64,000 bases of DNA, taken from Lotus japonicus. Its lineage: Eukaryota > Streptophyta > Magnoliopsida > Fabales > Fabaceae. Location: positions 75,688,732-75,752,731 of the forward strand of contig NC_080044.1 in NCBI RefSeq assembly GCF_012489685.1. Reading direction: 5' to 3'. Below, piece by piece: positions 10,743 through 22,319 of the stretch (positions within the stretch are counted from its first letter, which is position 1; every line of letters starts with the position of its first letter). The translations under genes and the position numbers were made by a program. The notes below the pieces were generated by a model. It was not told where the DNA came from. It ran no database searches and was given only the letters and a program-made list of their open reading frames with translations.

Positions 10743-11785
10743 TTAACACATTAATAAATACTAAGAAGGTGAGTAATTGAATTTTTTATCGGCTTATTAG
10801 CACAAAAAGTACCTATGAACAGTAACTGAGTTTTGTCTTTGAAAAAAATTGTTGCCCATATCAGATGTAATTTTATACAAATCATTTTACAATAAATAAT
10901 AATTTATAGAGTAGTTTTGTACTATACTTAAATCGGCATATCTGCATAATTTGTGCAAACTAAATCTATACTTGCATCCCTCCTTGAATTGGGCTAGATC
11001 ATGCTACAATGGTTTACTGATTCATACATCATTTAGTCAAGCAACATTTTGTTGGCCACATATGGTGGGACATTCAAATAAAAACCAATTATATGTTCTT
11101 GCATCAGAAATCAGCATAAGAAGCAGAACAAGTCAAGAAGAGCTATGCTCAAGGCTAAATATTCAATGACCCTCCATCTAGCCAATAACAGAGGTCAAAC
11201 TCTACTGTATTAATCAATCACCTTTACCACTGACACGAACCTGAAGAGCTCAAAAAATCATTGCTGCCATACCCCAAAAAATACAAAATGCTCACAGCCA
11301 TATCCTTCTTATTTGTGCAAACTTGCAATGCATTATTAGAGTATGGTGGGAAAGCCTTGTGGGGACTTTCAATTAATTCCTCACACCTCGAAGCTACCCC
11401 TTTGCCCTTTTTCTTGATCCAATCCCATTTTCCTATTTCTTTCTTTTTTTCCTCCACTTGTGGGGAAGTAAGTACAACTTTGCATTGCACTGCATAACCT
11501 ATGAATATGTCATCCCCATTTTGGGGGTCCCCAAAGAATATATTTTTTCCAGCTTTAGAAAAATGGTAGCTTTTCCACCTGAATTTGGATCCTAAAACTT
11601 CAAACTTTTTAACTTTTTACAATTTAATCCGAACCATTTAATAAAAGAATTAAGAGTCAAGAATTTACGGCAAAAAGCTGTAGAAGATCCATGTTGCTGT
11701 CACACTCTATCTAATTTAAAGGATTGTGCTTTTCTCTCATTGTTAATTACTAAAATGCTAGTTCCAAAACTCATTATCATCTCTA
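10743..11785. other. Intergenic, no gene seen
   Basis: AT-rich sequence up to the Copia insertion. Short open frames near 11224-11497 on both strands overlap each other and have no recognisable protein. They are treated as chance. Confidence 0.4.
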
Positions 11786-11790
11786 ATGAT

Positions 11791-12031
11791 TGTTAAATAG
11801 TAATTCAAAAGTTAGGTGGTTAATTAGTATTACTTGCTAATTAACAGTGTTAGTTAGTCTAGTTCAAAAGCTGAGTTGGCATTAGCTATTATAAATAGCA
11901 GAATCCCATTGTATTGAGTTCAGATAGTGAATAACAAAGTTTTCTGTTAATAGTCAAACTCTTTTGCTCTCTCTCTCTCTCGTTCTGTTACAATTCTGTT
12001 ACTTTCTTCTTTTTCTTGCAAAGTTCCAACA
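11791..12031 (+). repeat. 5' LTR of the Copia element
   Basis: 241 bp, TG...CA. It includes TATAAATAG near 11891 as a likely promoter and a CT-repeat near the 3' end. It differs from the 3' LTR mainly by length of the CT run, a GAG/AAG change (CTGAG versus CTAAG) and a few sites. Confidence 0.92.
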
Positions 12032-12033
12032 AC

Positions 12034-12046
12034 TGGTATTCAGAGC
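12034..12046 (+). other. Primer binding site (initiator tRNA-Met type)
   Basis: TGGTATTCAGAGC two bases after the LTR resembles the canonical Copia primer site TGGTATCAGAGC, with one extra T. Confidence 0.7.
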
Positions 12047-12057
12047 TTTGGTTCACG

Positions 12058-12806
12058 ATGGGTCAGAACAACAATGGAAATTTTCCAGCAAATCTCCCTA
12101 TACTCGATGGCAAGAACTGGGATCGTTGGCGAATCCAGATGAAGGTGATCATGGGGTATCAAGAAGTCATCGACATAGTGGAGAACGGGTGCCCAGAGCT
12201 TCCTGAGGCACCCACAGAGGCACAAAGGACTGCGCATAAGGAAAATAAGAAGAAAGATTGCAAGGCGTTGTTTCTGCTTCACCAGTGCGTAGATGTCGCA
12301 CACTTCGACAAGATTGCTAGAGCAGCGAACTCTACAGAGGCATGGAAGATCCTGAAGAAGAACAATGAAGGTGCAGCCGTGCAGAGAAGTTGAAGAAAGT
12401 CAAATTGCAAACGATGAGGCGTCAATTTGAGTTGTTGCAGATGGAAACCAATGAGAGCATCGCTGATTTCTTCAATCGAATCATCTCCCTCACAAATCTG
12501 ATGAAAGCTTGCGGTGAGAAGATGACTGATCAAGCAATAGTGGAAAAGGTGCTGCGAACCCTAACCCCAAAGTTCGACCATGTTGTGGTGGCGATTGAAG
12601 AATCAAAGAAGCTGGAGAATCTCAAAATTGAAGAGCTTCAGGGATCGCTAGAGGCTCATGAACAACGAATCGTTGAAAGATCGTCATAGAAATCGAAATC
12701 GACTGATCAAGCGCTTCAAGCACAAACCTCCAAGAAAGGGGGGTTTTCTGGAAAAGGTGGTTATCGTGGAAAGGGGAAATCGAAAGACTACAAGAACAGC
12801 TCATGA
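12058..12806 (+). pseudogene. Copia gag, broken
   Basis: Starts at ATG 12058 (MGQNNNGNFPANLPILDGKN), a typical UBN2/gag-polypeptide N-terminus. The first frame runs to a stop at 12393. The sequence homologous to the rest of gag continues in another frame from about 12385. The break coincides with GTGCAG present twice at 8-bp spacing (12371-12384), which looks like a short duplication. That second frame is stopped at 12687-12689 (TAG) and again at 12804-12806 (TGA), then continues open into the zinc knuckle and pol. Capsid and RNA-packaging roles are known for the family; this copy cannot make a full product. Confidence 0.88.
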
Positions 12807-14844
12807 AAGCAATCTCAATTCCAGAATCAAGAAGACCACGATCAACCTGAATCTTCATCAAGAAGAGGAGGGGGGTCTAGCAATTACAAAGGTGGTAAGA
12901 GGAAATTTGATAGAAAGAAGATTCGTTGCTTCAATTGCAATAAGATTGGCCATTTTTCTTCTGAATGCAAAGCACCGAGTGGTGGTGATACTCGAGGGAG
13001 AACAAGTGATGAAGCAAATCTGGCTAAGGAAGGAAGTATCACTAATGAAGAGCCTGTGACTCTCATGATGGTGACCGAGGAGGGTGAAAGCAATCCAGCA
13101 ACCTGCAATATCACTGATGAAGAGCATGTGACGCTCATGATGGTGACCAAGGAGGGTGGAAACTATCCAGGAACCTGGTATCTTGATTCAGGCTGCTCAA
13201 ATCACATGACTGGTAACAAAGAGTGGCTGATCAACCTTGATGAGAACAAGAAGAGTAGGGTTCGCTTTGCTGATGATCGGTTTATCTCAGCAGAAGGCAT
13301 TGGTGATGTTCTGGTCAAGAGAGAAGATGGCAAGGATGTTGTGATCTCTGAAGTCCTCTATGTGCCTGGAATGAAGACTAATCTCATCAGCATGGGTCAA
13401 TTACTGGAAAAGGACTTCTCCATGAGCATGAAGAAAAGGCATCTTGAAGTATTTGACCCCAATGAGAGAAAAATTATGAAGGTCCCTCTCACTCCAAACA
13501 GAACTTTTCAGGTGAAATTGACTGCCATAGATTCTCAGTGTTTGACAGCTGAATTGGAAGATAACTCTTGGCTATGGCATCAAAGATTTAGCCACCTAAA
13601 CTTCAAGGATTTGAGCTCTCTGAAGTCCAAAGATATGGTGCATGGTTTATCTCAGATCAAGCTTCCCTCTAAGGTATGTGGAAATTGCTTAGTTAGCAAG
13701 CAGCCTAGAGCACCTTTCAGTTCTTTCACACCCACTAGATCTACTGCTGTATTAGATGTCATATACTCTGATGTTTGTGGCCTTTTTGAAACTGCTTCCA
13801 TTGGTGGAAATAAGTATTTTGCTTCATTCATTGATGAGTATAGTAGAAAAATGTGGGTTTATTTGCTTAAGACAAAGAGTGAAGTCTTCTCAGTATTCAA
13901 AGTGTTTAAGACAATGGCTGAGAAGCAATCTGGTAGAAGTATTAAGGTGTTGAGAACAGATGAAGGTGGAGAGTATTGCTCAAATGAGATGAGCAACTTC
14001 TGTGAAGAGAATGGAATTTTGCATGAAGTTACAGCTCCGTACACACCACAACACAATGGTGTTGCTGAGAGAAGAAACAGGACAGTTCTGAACATGGTGA
14101 GGAGTATGCTGAAAGGAAAATCCCTGCCTCATAGGTTCTGGGGAGAAGCTGTGATGACAACGGTGTATGTGCTTAACCTGTGTCCTACTAAGAGTGTTGA
14201 TTCACAAGTTCCTGAAGCTGTATGGTCAGGAAGAAAGCCTTCAGTCAAACATCTTAGGATTTTTGGCTGTTTATGTCATAAACATATCCCTGACCAGAGA
14301 AGGAGGAAACTTGATGACAAAAGTGAAACCATGATTTTCATAGGATATAACTCAACTGGAGCTTATAAGCTGTACAATCCCAGAACAAGTCAAGTTGAGT
14401 TCAGTAGAGATGTGGTGTTTGAAGAACATAGTGCATGGAAAGGGAAAGAAACTATGGTTGTTAATGATTCAATGCAAAGAGTAAATCTGGATTTGGATCA
14501 TGATGACTCAGAAGGTATAGAGTCTGCAGTTGTAGACGTGCCAGGGACTTCTCAGAATCAGAATCAGATTCAGGTTCACAATCCAAGACCAATCAGAACT
14601 AAGACTCTACCTGCCAGATTTAGTGATTATCAATTGATTGCAGAAACTGAGTTCAACAGTGATGGTGACATGATTCACATGGCTTTACTGGCTGATGCTA
14701 ATCCAGTAAAGTTTGAAGAAGCTATTAAAAATAAGACTTGGAGATTGGCAATGAAAGAAGAACTTGCTTCTATTGAAAGGAACAAGACTTGGGACTTGGT
14801 TGATTTACCAGCAAACAAGACACCTATTTCAGTAAAATGGGTGT
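12807..14844 (+). pseudogene. Copia pol, N-terminal part: zinc knuckle, protease, integrase, start of RT
   Basis: One open frame. The nucleocapsid knuckle (C-x2-C-x4-H-x4-C) is at 12927-12968. The aspartic protease motif [11 protein letters not shown] follows near 13185, and the GAG-pre-integrase HHCC region (WHQRFSHLN to CGNC) near 13571-13690. The integrase core has acidic residues in the expected places (YSDVCG near 13770, RTDEGGEY near 13955, [10 protein letters not shown] near 14055). The start of the reverse transcriptase domain ([18 protein letters not shown]) is at 14740-14800. Reading is cut at 14844 by the nested LTR element and resumes in the same frame after it. An insertion in a coding exon of this type abolishes the product. 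Confidence 0.92.
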
Positions 14845-16232
14845 TGTTGGTAAATCCGCAAGTGTACGAATCCACCCGGTTTTAAATATCGAACAACAGA
14901 GATTGTGAGTGAATAGATTCGGTTTAAGCCTCGAGTTTGAAGGTTTGTTTTATTGAGGCAAACATATGTCGAAGTAGTAATAAGGAAAAAGAAAATATAA
15001 ATTCATAAATGAAACAGAAAATGAAAAGAAAGAGTGATTTACTTTGGGTTCTTGCTCAACTAATCAATTCAAGCACATCATTCTAAGCACATGTTCTCAT
15101 GAATCTCTCCTTGAAGTTATAGCCTAAGCAACTACCTATCGATGCCTCGCATAGATAATTCTTTCAAACCAAAAGATAAGCCCAATTCCTTGTGTACTTA
15201 AACATTCGTTTGAAGCATAAAGATTATAAAGTTCAGGGCAACAAACCCCAACCCTTCCTCTATTCCTAGTAGCAAGTATAGAAGAGGTAATCCCATAACA
15301 AGTCCCTAATCTATAACAAACTTCCGTTCTATTATAGAAAAGCATAAAGCTAGCACATGCTCTAACTTGAAACATAAAGCATGGATATGGGATTCAAGGA
15401 AAGAAGAAGAACATGTGGGAAAGAACTTAAGATTATAACTCAAATATAAAAAGTCTTACAAAGAAATTCAAAGCAAAAGAAGAGAGATTAGCCAAGCATG
15501 GCAAGAGCCATGCTTGGCTAAGAACCTGAATTACAAGCTTGGAAGCCTTCTTTCACTCTCCTAGATGTTCCTCTCCTTCTAAACTTATGTAAAAATGGAA
15601 TAGCTATCAAAGATTCCCAAAGAAAATGACTAAAATCCTATTTATAGGCAAAAATCACGAGTTTGGGCTGTTTCGGGCGCTCAGGCGCCAATTCAGAGCG
15701 CCTGAGCGCCAATTCCATGCTGAAAAAGTGCCTCTGGAAGGTAATTGGTGCCTAGGCGCCAATTAAGCACGCCTAGGCGCCAATTCCAGAACCCTGGAAA
15801 AAGCAATTGGCGCCTAGGCGCCAATGGAGCACGCCTAGGCGCTCTGACTCGTTGGAAAACCTTTTGATCTTCATTTTAACTCCTCTTTACTCCTCTTTAA
15901 GCCTCTCTTCAATTCTCCAAACCTCTAGACACTCCATCTTCAGCTGTTACAACCTGAAAACTTGATGACAAAGCTAGGAAAATATCTAGAAATTCAGAGG
16001 TTAGTTTTGCACAAAGGCTCCAAAACAAGTGGAAATTGCCTATGACTCTTAAACTCTAATCAAATGCAACTAAAGCCCTTATAAAACTACAAAATTACTA
16101 AACTAATGCAAATGCACCAAAAAAAAAAGTAAAAATGCATGAGAATGCATGAAACACTACATGAGACACAAGAAAAAGACTCAAACCCTACAAGGAAAAA
16201 CCCTAAAAACATCATATAAACCCGGGTCATCA
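14845..16232 (-). repeat. 3' LTR of nested element (left copy)
   Basis: 1388 bp, TGTTGG...GTCATCA on the plus strand. It contains the array of GGCGCCTAGGCGCC-type palindromes at about 15675-15845. Compared with the right copy it has extra sequence near 14995-15045, a GCAAGAGCCATG insertion near 15500 and an additional CTCCTCTTTA unit near 15885. Confidence 0.88.
15675..15850. repeat. GC-rich palindromic array in LTR
   Basis: Several copies of a unit around GGCGCCTAGGCGCCAATT, a perfect 14-bp palindrome followed by AATT, plus a related GGCGCTCAGGCGCC form. Repeated at 18427-18600 in the other LTR. It stands out against an AT-rich background. Possible CG/CNG methylation target or structured RNA; function unknown. 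Confidence 0.75.
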
Positions 16233-17633
16233 CACCACTATACTCAACGACAGCTCGCCCTCGAGCGTCACTAAGATTAGCTTGCCCTCAAGCACAAAGA
16301 ATTGCTCCCAACACACATGCCAAAAGAGGGATACATTTTTAGAAAACCGGGGGATCAAGTAAATGCAGTTAGTTCCAAGAGAAAGATTCAACAATCAACT
16401 TTATGCTACTCTTAGATAAAGAAGAATTAGAGTCCACTATGAGAAGCATTTAGAGCTAACATCCTAGCATGAGACAATTGTTTAGTGCACTGAGCACAAA
16501 AGCAAGTTCATAGGTTCTGAGAATCATTTCTTCAAGAGCAACTAAAGTTGACAATGCATTATTGAATGAGACTTCAAAAGGGTTATGATGTTGGCTAGGT
16601 AAAGCACAAGGTAGGTGGTCCCTAAGGAAAACTAAGGCTGCACAAAATTTGAGTGTGGTCCAATTTGGCATTCCGGAGCTTTCAAGCTATTGATACTTAG
16701 CACTCAAGTCTCTTAACCCCTTTTTGTTTCATATTTTTTCTTTTTTTTTTTGGAACTCCACCACACCATGGAGTTCATTTTCTCTTTTGAATTTTTTCAA
16801 TTTTTTTTTTCTTTGGGGCAAGAGACAATTGCACTTTTTATAAACTAGCTCCATCAAGAGTTAAGAACCACAACTCCCCATTGAATCCTCCAAACAACCA
16901 GCCCATTAAACATAGATACCAAGGAAATCTCCATAAGGCTCAAAAGGGTCAACTAGGGACAAAGATGTTATAAAACAATTTCTAAAATACAAGAAAACCT
17001 ACCAGTCTCAAGAATGCAAGTCTCCTAAAGCTACACTCAAGGACGCATGAAATGAAACACAGAACCAAGAAGTGCAAGTGAGTCAGGATCCTCCAGGGAA
17101 ATTATATAGTGAAGGGTCAAAGATGGACCCTTGTGGACTCACATCAACTCTATCCTCAAGACAACACTTAGAAGACCGAAGTCTCTCCCTCTCTTTCCCA
17201 AACATACAATCACTCCCCAAAAGAAAGCACAAAGTATCCACTTAAAAACATTTTCAAAACCAGCATCATGTGAGTGAGCAAGACTTGGGAACATGTCATT
17301 TGAGTATAAGGAATAAAGACCAAGGTATAAAAGACTCTATATAACAATGCATGATAAAATTGGATAAACAAAATCTATAAAAGAAAAATATGCAAAAATG
17401 CATGGACTAAAACTCAGGGTAAAAAGAACCTCCTTCCAAGTGGTTGACTGCTTCCAAGTTTGTATCCTTTTTATTTCCTGAAACACTAAACAAAAGATAA
17501 AACGTAAAACAGAAAAAAGCAACATAGGTTGTCTCCCATTCAGCCCTAAGTTATAGTCTTAGGTAGACTATACTTCAAACTCGTAACTCAAACCAAAAAT
17601 CACAAACAATCCCCGGCAACGGCGCCAAAAACT
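16233..17633 (-). other. Internal domain of nested element, non-coding
   Basis: No frame of meaningful length or recognised domain. It includes two T-runs followed by CTCCACCACACC and similar low-complexity sequence (16725-16815). Presumably carries packaging signals for a partner element (inference). Confidence 0.6.
17610..17627 (-). other. Primer binding site, tRNA-Asp type
   Basis: On the minus strand TGGCGCCGTTGCCGGGGA lies six bases inside the LTR. This is the complement of the 3' end of plant tRNA-Asp and a common Gypsy primer site. It fixes the element's orientation. Confidence 0.85.
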
Positions 17634-18973
17634 TGTTGGTAAATCCGCAAGTGTACGAATCCACCCGGTTTTAAATATCGAACCACAGGGATTGTGAGTG
17701 AATAGATTCGGTTTAAGCCTCGAGTTTGAAGGTTTGTTTTATTGAGGCAAACATATGTCGAAGTAGTAATAAGGAAAAATAAACATAAACTCAGAAAATA
17801 ACATGCTTTGGGTTCTTGTTCAACTAATCAATTCAAGCACACCATTCTAAGCACATGTTCTCATGAATCTCTCCTTAATGTTATAGCCTAAGCAACTACC
17901 TATCGATGCCTCGCATAGATAATTCTTTCAAACCAAAAGATAAGCCCAATTCCTTGTGTACTTAAACATTCGTTTGAAGCATAAAGATTATAAAGTTCAG
18001 GCCAACAAACCCCAACCCTTCCTCTATTCCTAGTAGCAAGTATAGAAGAGGTAATCCCATAACAAGTCCATAATCTATAACAAACTTCCGTTCTATTATA
18101 GAAAAGCATAAAGCTAGCACATGTTCTAACTTGAAACATAAAGCATGGATATGGGATTCAAGGAAAGAAGAAGAACATGTGGGAAAGAACTTAAGATTAT
18201 AACTCAAATATAAAAAGTCTTACAAAGAAATCCAAAGCAAAAGAAGAGAGATTAGCCAAGCATGGCTTGGCTAAGAACCTGAATTACAAGCTTGGAAGCC
18301 TTCTCTCACTCTCCTAGATGTTCCTCTCCTTCTAAACTTATGTAAAAATGGAATAGCTATCAAAGATTCCCAAAGAAAATGACTAAAATCCTATTTATAG
18401 GCAAAAATCACGAGTTTGGGCTGTTCCGGGCGCTCAGGCGCCAATTCAGAGCGCCTGAGCGCCAATTCCATGCTGAAAAAGTGCCTCTGGAAGGTAATTG
18501 GCGCCTAGGCGCCAATTAAGCACGCCTAGGCGCCAATTCCAGAACCCTGGAAAAAGCAATTGGCGCCTAGGCGCCAATGGAGCACGCCTAGGCGCTCTGA
18601 CTCGTTGGAAAACCTTTTGATCTTCATTTTAACTCCTCTTTAAGCCTCTCTTCAATTCTCCAAACCTCTAGACACTCCATCTTCAGCTGTTACAACCTGA
18701 AAACTTGATGACAAAGCTAGGAAAATATCTAGAAATTCAGAGGTTAGTTTTGCACAAAGGCTCCAAAACAAGTGGAAATTGCCTATGACTCTTAAACTCT
18801 AATCAAATGCAACTAAAGCCCTTATAAAACTACAAAATTACTAAACTAATGCAAATGCACCAAAAAAAAGTAAAAATGCATGAGAATGCATGAAACACTA
18901 CATGAGACACAAGAAAAAGACTCAAAACCTACAAGGAAAAACCCTAAAAACATCATATAAACCCGGGTCATCA
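17634..18973 (-). repeat. 5' LTR of nested element (right copy)
   Basis: 1340 bp, TGTTGG...GTCATCA on the plus strand, clearly homologous to 14845-16232 with a few indels and scattered substitutions. Carries the second copy of the palindromic array. Confidence 0.88.
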
Positions 18974-18978
18974 GGTGT

Positions 18979-20384
18979 TCAAAGTGAAACTCAATCCTGA
19001 TGGGTCAATCTCTAAACACAAAGCCAGACTTGTTGTGAGAGGTTTTATGCAGAGAGGTGGTCTTGACTACTCTGAAGTGTTTGCCCCTGTTGCTCGCTTG
19101 GAAACAGTGAGAATGATTGTAGCCTTGGCTAGTTGGAAGAACTGGGATTTGTGGCAGCTTGATGTCAAATCTGCATTTCTGAATGGACCTCTAGAGGAGG
19201 AGGTTTACATCACACAACCCCCTGGTTTTGAAATTAAGGGCAGTGAGCACAAGGTTCTGAAGTTGAGAAAAGCCCTTTATGGCTTAAAACAAGCTCCTAG
19301 AGCTTGGAATAAGAGGATTGATACATTCTTGTCCCAGACAGGTTTTCACAAGTGCTCAGTTGAGCATGGAGTCTATGTGAAGTCTTGTGATTCTGGTGGT
19401 GTACTTTTGCTTTGCCTTTATGTGGATGATTTGCTCATCACAGGCAGTAGTTACTCAAAAATACAAGCTGTGAAAAGAAGCTTAAACAATGAATTTGAGA
19501 TGACAGATTTAGGTAAACTGTCATATTTTCTGGGGATTGAGTTTGTTCAAACTGGTGAGGGCATTCTCATGCATCAAAGGAAGTACATCCTTGAGGTATT
19601 GAAGAGGTTCAACTTGCTAAGTTGTAATCCTGCTGAGACTCCAGTTGAAGGTAATCTGAAATTGGGATTGTGTGAAGAGGAAGCTGAGGTTGACAGTACC
19701 ATGTTTAGACAATTGGTTGGATGCCTGAGGTTTATATGTCATAGTAGGCTTGAAATATCTTATGGTGTTGGCTTGGTTAGCAGGTTTATGAGCTGTCCAA
19801 GACAGTCTCATTTAGCTGCAGCTAAGAGGATTCTTAGATACTTAAAGGGAACACCTAATCATGGAGTCTTCTTTCCTAAACACTTGCCAAGTCAGAAGGA
19901 AGATGGTAATCTACATCTTGTAGCTTATACTGATTCAGACTGGTGTGGGGATCAAGTGGATAGGCGTAGCACAATGGGTTATGTGTTCTTCTTTGGAAAA
20001 GCACCTATTTCATGGTCTTCTAAGAAGCAGGCTGCCGTGGCACTTTCAACCTGTGAGGCTGAGTACATAGCAGCATGCAGTGCTGCTTGTCAAGGGCTGT
20101 GGATTCAAGCTTTACTTGAAGAATTGGGATTGAAGACAGATGAGGCAGTTCAGCTGATGGTGGATAATAAATCTGCCATAGATCTTGCCAAGAATCCAGT
20201 TAGTCATGGTAGATCAAAGCACATTGAAACTAAGTACCACTTTTTGAGAGATCAAGTTAGCAAAGAGAAGATCAAGTTGCAGCATTGTGGTACTGATCTG
20301 CAAATTGCAGATGTGTTTACAAAGCCATTGAAGGCCGATAGGTTCAAGACTTTGAAAAAGATGATGAATGTTCTTGTGCTTTGA
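18979..20384 (+). pseudogene. Copia pol, C-terminal part: reverse transcriptase and RNase H
   Basis: Continues the reverse transcriptase from the point of interruption, in frame and open to 20384. Contains [11 protein letters not shown], the [10 protein letters not shown] motif, the catalytic YVDDLLITG (19417-19445) and the Copia RNase H, beginning YTDSDWCGD (about 19927) with DNKSAIDLAKNP and a terminal HIADVFTKPL-type motif (here QIADVFTKPL). The coding sequence itself shows no break in this half, so the nested insertion is the main lesion. A purine tract AAGGGGGGA just before the 3' LTR is the plus-strand primer. Confidence 0.93.
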
Positions 20385-20489
20385 AATTTTGTATCTGTTT
20401 TGGTTCTGCAGTTTTTTTTCCCTGTTAGCAGGTTTTCTACAGTATCTAGGACAGTTTGGGATTGTTTGATTTTGTTGTAACTTTTGGAT

Positions 20490-20499
20490 TAAGGGGGGA
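20490..20499 (+). other. Polypurine tract of the Copia element
   Basis: TAAGGGGGGA immediately precedes the 3' LTR, the usual plus-strand primer position. Confidence 0.8.
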
Positions 20500-20734
20500 T
20501 GTTAAATAGTAATTCAAAAGTTAGGTGGTTAATTAGTATTACTTGCTAATTAACAGTGTTAGTTAGTCTAGTTCAAAAGCTAAGTTGGCATTAGCTATTA
20601 TAAATAGCAGAATCCCATTGTATTGAGTTCAGATAGTGAATAACAAAATTTTCTGTTAATAGTCAAACTCTTTTGCTCTCTCTCGTTCTGTTACAATTCT
20701 GTTACTTTCTTCTTCTTCTTGCAAAGTTCCAACA
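20500..20734 (+). repeat. 3' LTR of the Copia element
   Basis: 235 bp, near-identical to 11791-12031; followed directly by the target copy ATGAT. Confidence 0.92.
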
Positions 20735-20739
20735 ATGAT

Positions 20740-21479
20740 ATGACATTTAATGTGCTTAGCAATCACTTGTTTATCAATTATGAGAGACAACACAAAGCAC
20801 AGCAAAATTTTCACAAGTAAAAAGAAGAAGAAATAGTTATATACTTAAATTTATCATCAGGCAAAATGATTAACATGTTATACTATTATTATCAGAATCA
20901 TAATAAAATATGTAAGCTTATATAGAAAGTAGAAAGTGATAGCGGCATTATGTTATCATCTCTCTTTAAAGAATGATTGACACATCCAAACTACTCTGTC
21001 ATTTAAAGAACAATGGGAATAATGGCAAATGAAGTTTTTTAGTGGTAGCAGAAGCATAACATCTATCATGTCTGTCGCAATCAGCTTCCAATATGATCCA
21101 ATACAGAATTACATTTGTGGTATGCCCCATATACTGACAAAGTACAACTGGGATCATAATCATCCTCTCCATGTTTCAATCATAGTTCATCTTTTATGGG
21201 TACTCTTCTAAATTCTTTGCTTCAACAGTTAAAACCAAGACAAATTGAAATCCATATGAAGTTCTTTGCTTCACCACTTCCTGGAAATTACAAAATCAGG
21301 ACACCCTTTGATCAATTATATGCCCCACTATGTGAACACACCCTCAAACAATAATGAACAAAATTAGGCGCATGATTGGAAATCTTTCTACAATTGATTC
21401 ATGAACTAGAACCAATTATGAGGAGAATCTTATGCGAGTAGGTTATAAGTTTCTGAATTGATTCGAAACTGATACAAAC

Positions 21480-21521
<42 letters not shown>

Positions 21522-21797
21522 TTACAATTCTAGGCCCCATGTATTGGCTACTCTATATACACAGAAAGCCTCAGCAGAGGAAGAGGAAGCAGAGCAAAAA
21601 CAGAGACAAAAGAAGAATAAAGGAGTTTTATTTTCTCTATATTTTTTAAAAATGGGAAAGAAAATCTCTTCATAGATACCCTATAAGCAATTATGGTCTA
21701 ATGCCGATGCGGTACCCTCCGCAACCGCAATACTGCAGCCACATCACGCAATGCGTTCCGCAATTTAGAATCCTGGATGGACATATAGCTAACCCTT
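20740..21797. other. Intergenic and 3' UTR of the PADRE gene
   Basis: No gene until the PADRE coding region. A (TA)n microsatellite occupies about 21485-21520. A TTTATT at 21627-21632 is an AATAAA polyadenylation signal on the minus strand, well placed for the gene at 21798. Confidence 0.5.
21485..21520. repeat. (TA)n microsatellite
   Basis: About 18 uninterrupted TA units. Confidence 0.9.
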
Positions 21798-22319
21798 TCA
21801 GAGATCACATGGTGTCTCTGAAATGCTCTCCAAGTGAGGCCTCCACACAGCAAAACGCCCCCTTCTTCTGTCTTTTGTTGTAGTTACCTTCTCTGAGAGT
21901 ATATCAGACAAGTAGCGATCAGAATCAAGCAAGCTTTGCATAGAAATACTACTACCATCGTTGTTGTTTTTGTTGTTCTGTTCCTTCCTCTTCTTCCTTT
22001 TCTTCTGATTCTTCTCTGCAGTAGGAGGGAGGGGCATGAGGAAGTAAATCTTCCCACGTTGGAGTTTTGCATCAGGCGGCACGATCACAATCTTGGGGAG
22101 CTCCTCTCCGCCTCCACCTCCGCCACCATCTCTGGCGGCGGAGGAGGAGGTGGAGTGCGGCTTCTTCAGGACATGCTTGGGGTGTGCCTTCATGACATCA
22201 CAGGCTTTGATGGTGCCGCTGATTTCTTCTACTCTTCCATTGGAGTGCACTATGCGGATCACGTCTAAGGCTCCACATGGGAGGATGCAAGAGATGCAAC
22301 ACCTTATGCTGTCTTTCAT
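21798..22319 (-). CDS. PADRE (DUF4228) domain protein
   Basis: 173 residues, one exon. The N-terminal pattern matches the PADRE/DUF4228 family: a short Cys-rich start (MKDSIRCCISCILPC), then LDVIRIVHSNGRVEEISGTI, KACDVMKAHPKHVLKK, and after a Gly-rich loop LPKIVIVPPDAKLQRGKIYFLMPLP. The C-terminal half is charged and disordered (KKRKKRKEQNNKNNN), also typical. The first ATG in frame gives the canonical start. Family genes are induced by pathogens and abiotic stress and are linked to defence and metal tolerance; biochemical activity is unknown. The cysteines near the N-terminus could be acylated (inference). It stands alone between a Copia insertion and a MULE-like element. Confidence 0.9.
   Translation of the reverse strand: MKDSIRCCISCILPCGALDVIRIVHSNGRVEEISGTIKACDVMKAHPKHVLKKPHSTSSSAARDGGGGGGGEELPKIVIVPPDAKLQRGKIYFLMPLPPTAEKNQKKRKKRKEQNNKNNNDGSSISMQSLLDSDRYLSDILSEKVTTTKDRRRGRFAVWRPHLESISETPCDL

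Larger units (their letters stand above)
14845..18973 (-). mobile_element. Non-autonomous LTR retrotransposon nested in Copia pol
   Basis: LTRs of 1388 and 1340 bp surround a 1.4-kb internal region without coding capacity. The 5-bp duplication GGTGT flanks it (14840-14844 and 18974-18978), exactly inside the Copia reverse transcriptase codons. Orientation is minus: a tRNA-Asp primer site sits just inside the right-hand LTR. tRNA-Asp priming and large LTRs suggest a Ty3/Gypsy derivative (Tat/Athila group) of the LARD type, but with no protein domains the superfamily is inference. Confidence 0.88.
11791..20734 (+). mobile_element. Ty1/Copia LTR retrotransposon (Tork/TNT1-like), nested host
   Basis: The two short LTRs begin TGTTAAATAG and end CCAACA, and the 5-bp duplication ATGAT flanks the element (11786-11790 and 20735-20739). 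Between them lie a primer site, gag, protease, integrase, reverse transcriptase and RNase H in Copia order. Without the nested 4.1-kb insertion the element would be about 4.8 kb, a normal Copia size. The LTRs are nearly identical, so insertion was recent. The copy is disabled by a gag frameshift, two nonsense codons and the nested element. Assignment to the Tork/TNT1 lineage is by general gag/RT resemblance only. Confidence 0.93.

Noticed and set aside
15136..15375. 79-codon minus-strand frame also found at 17900-18139
   Set aside because: The duplication is only because both copies lie in LTRs of the nested element; there is no domain and no conservation beyond DNA identity.
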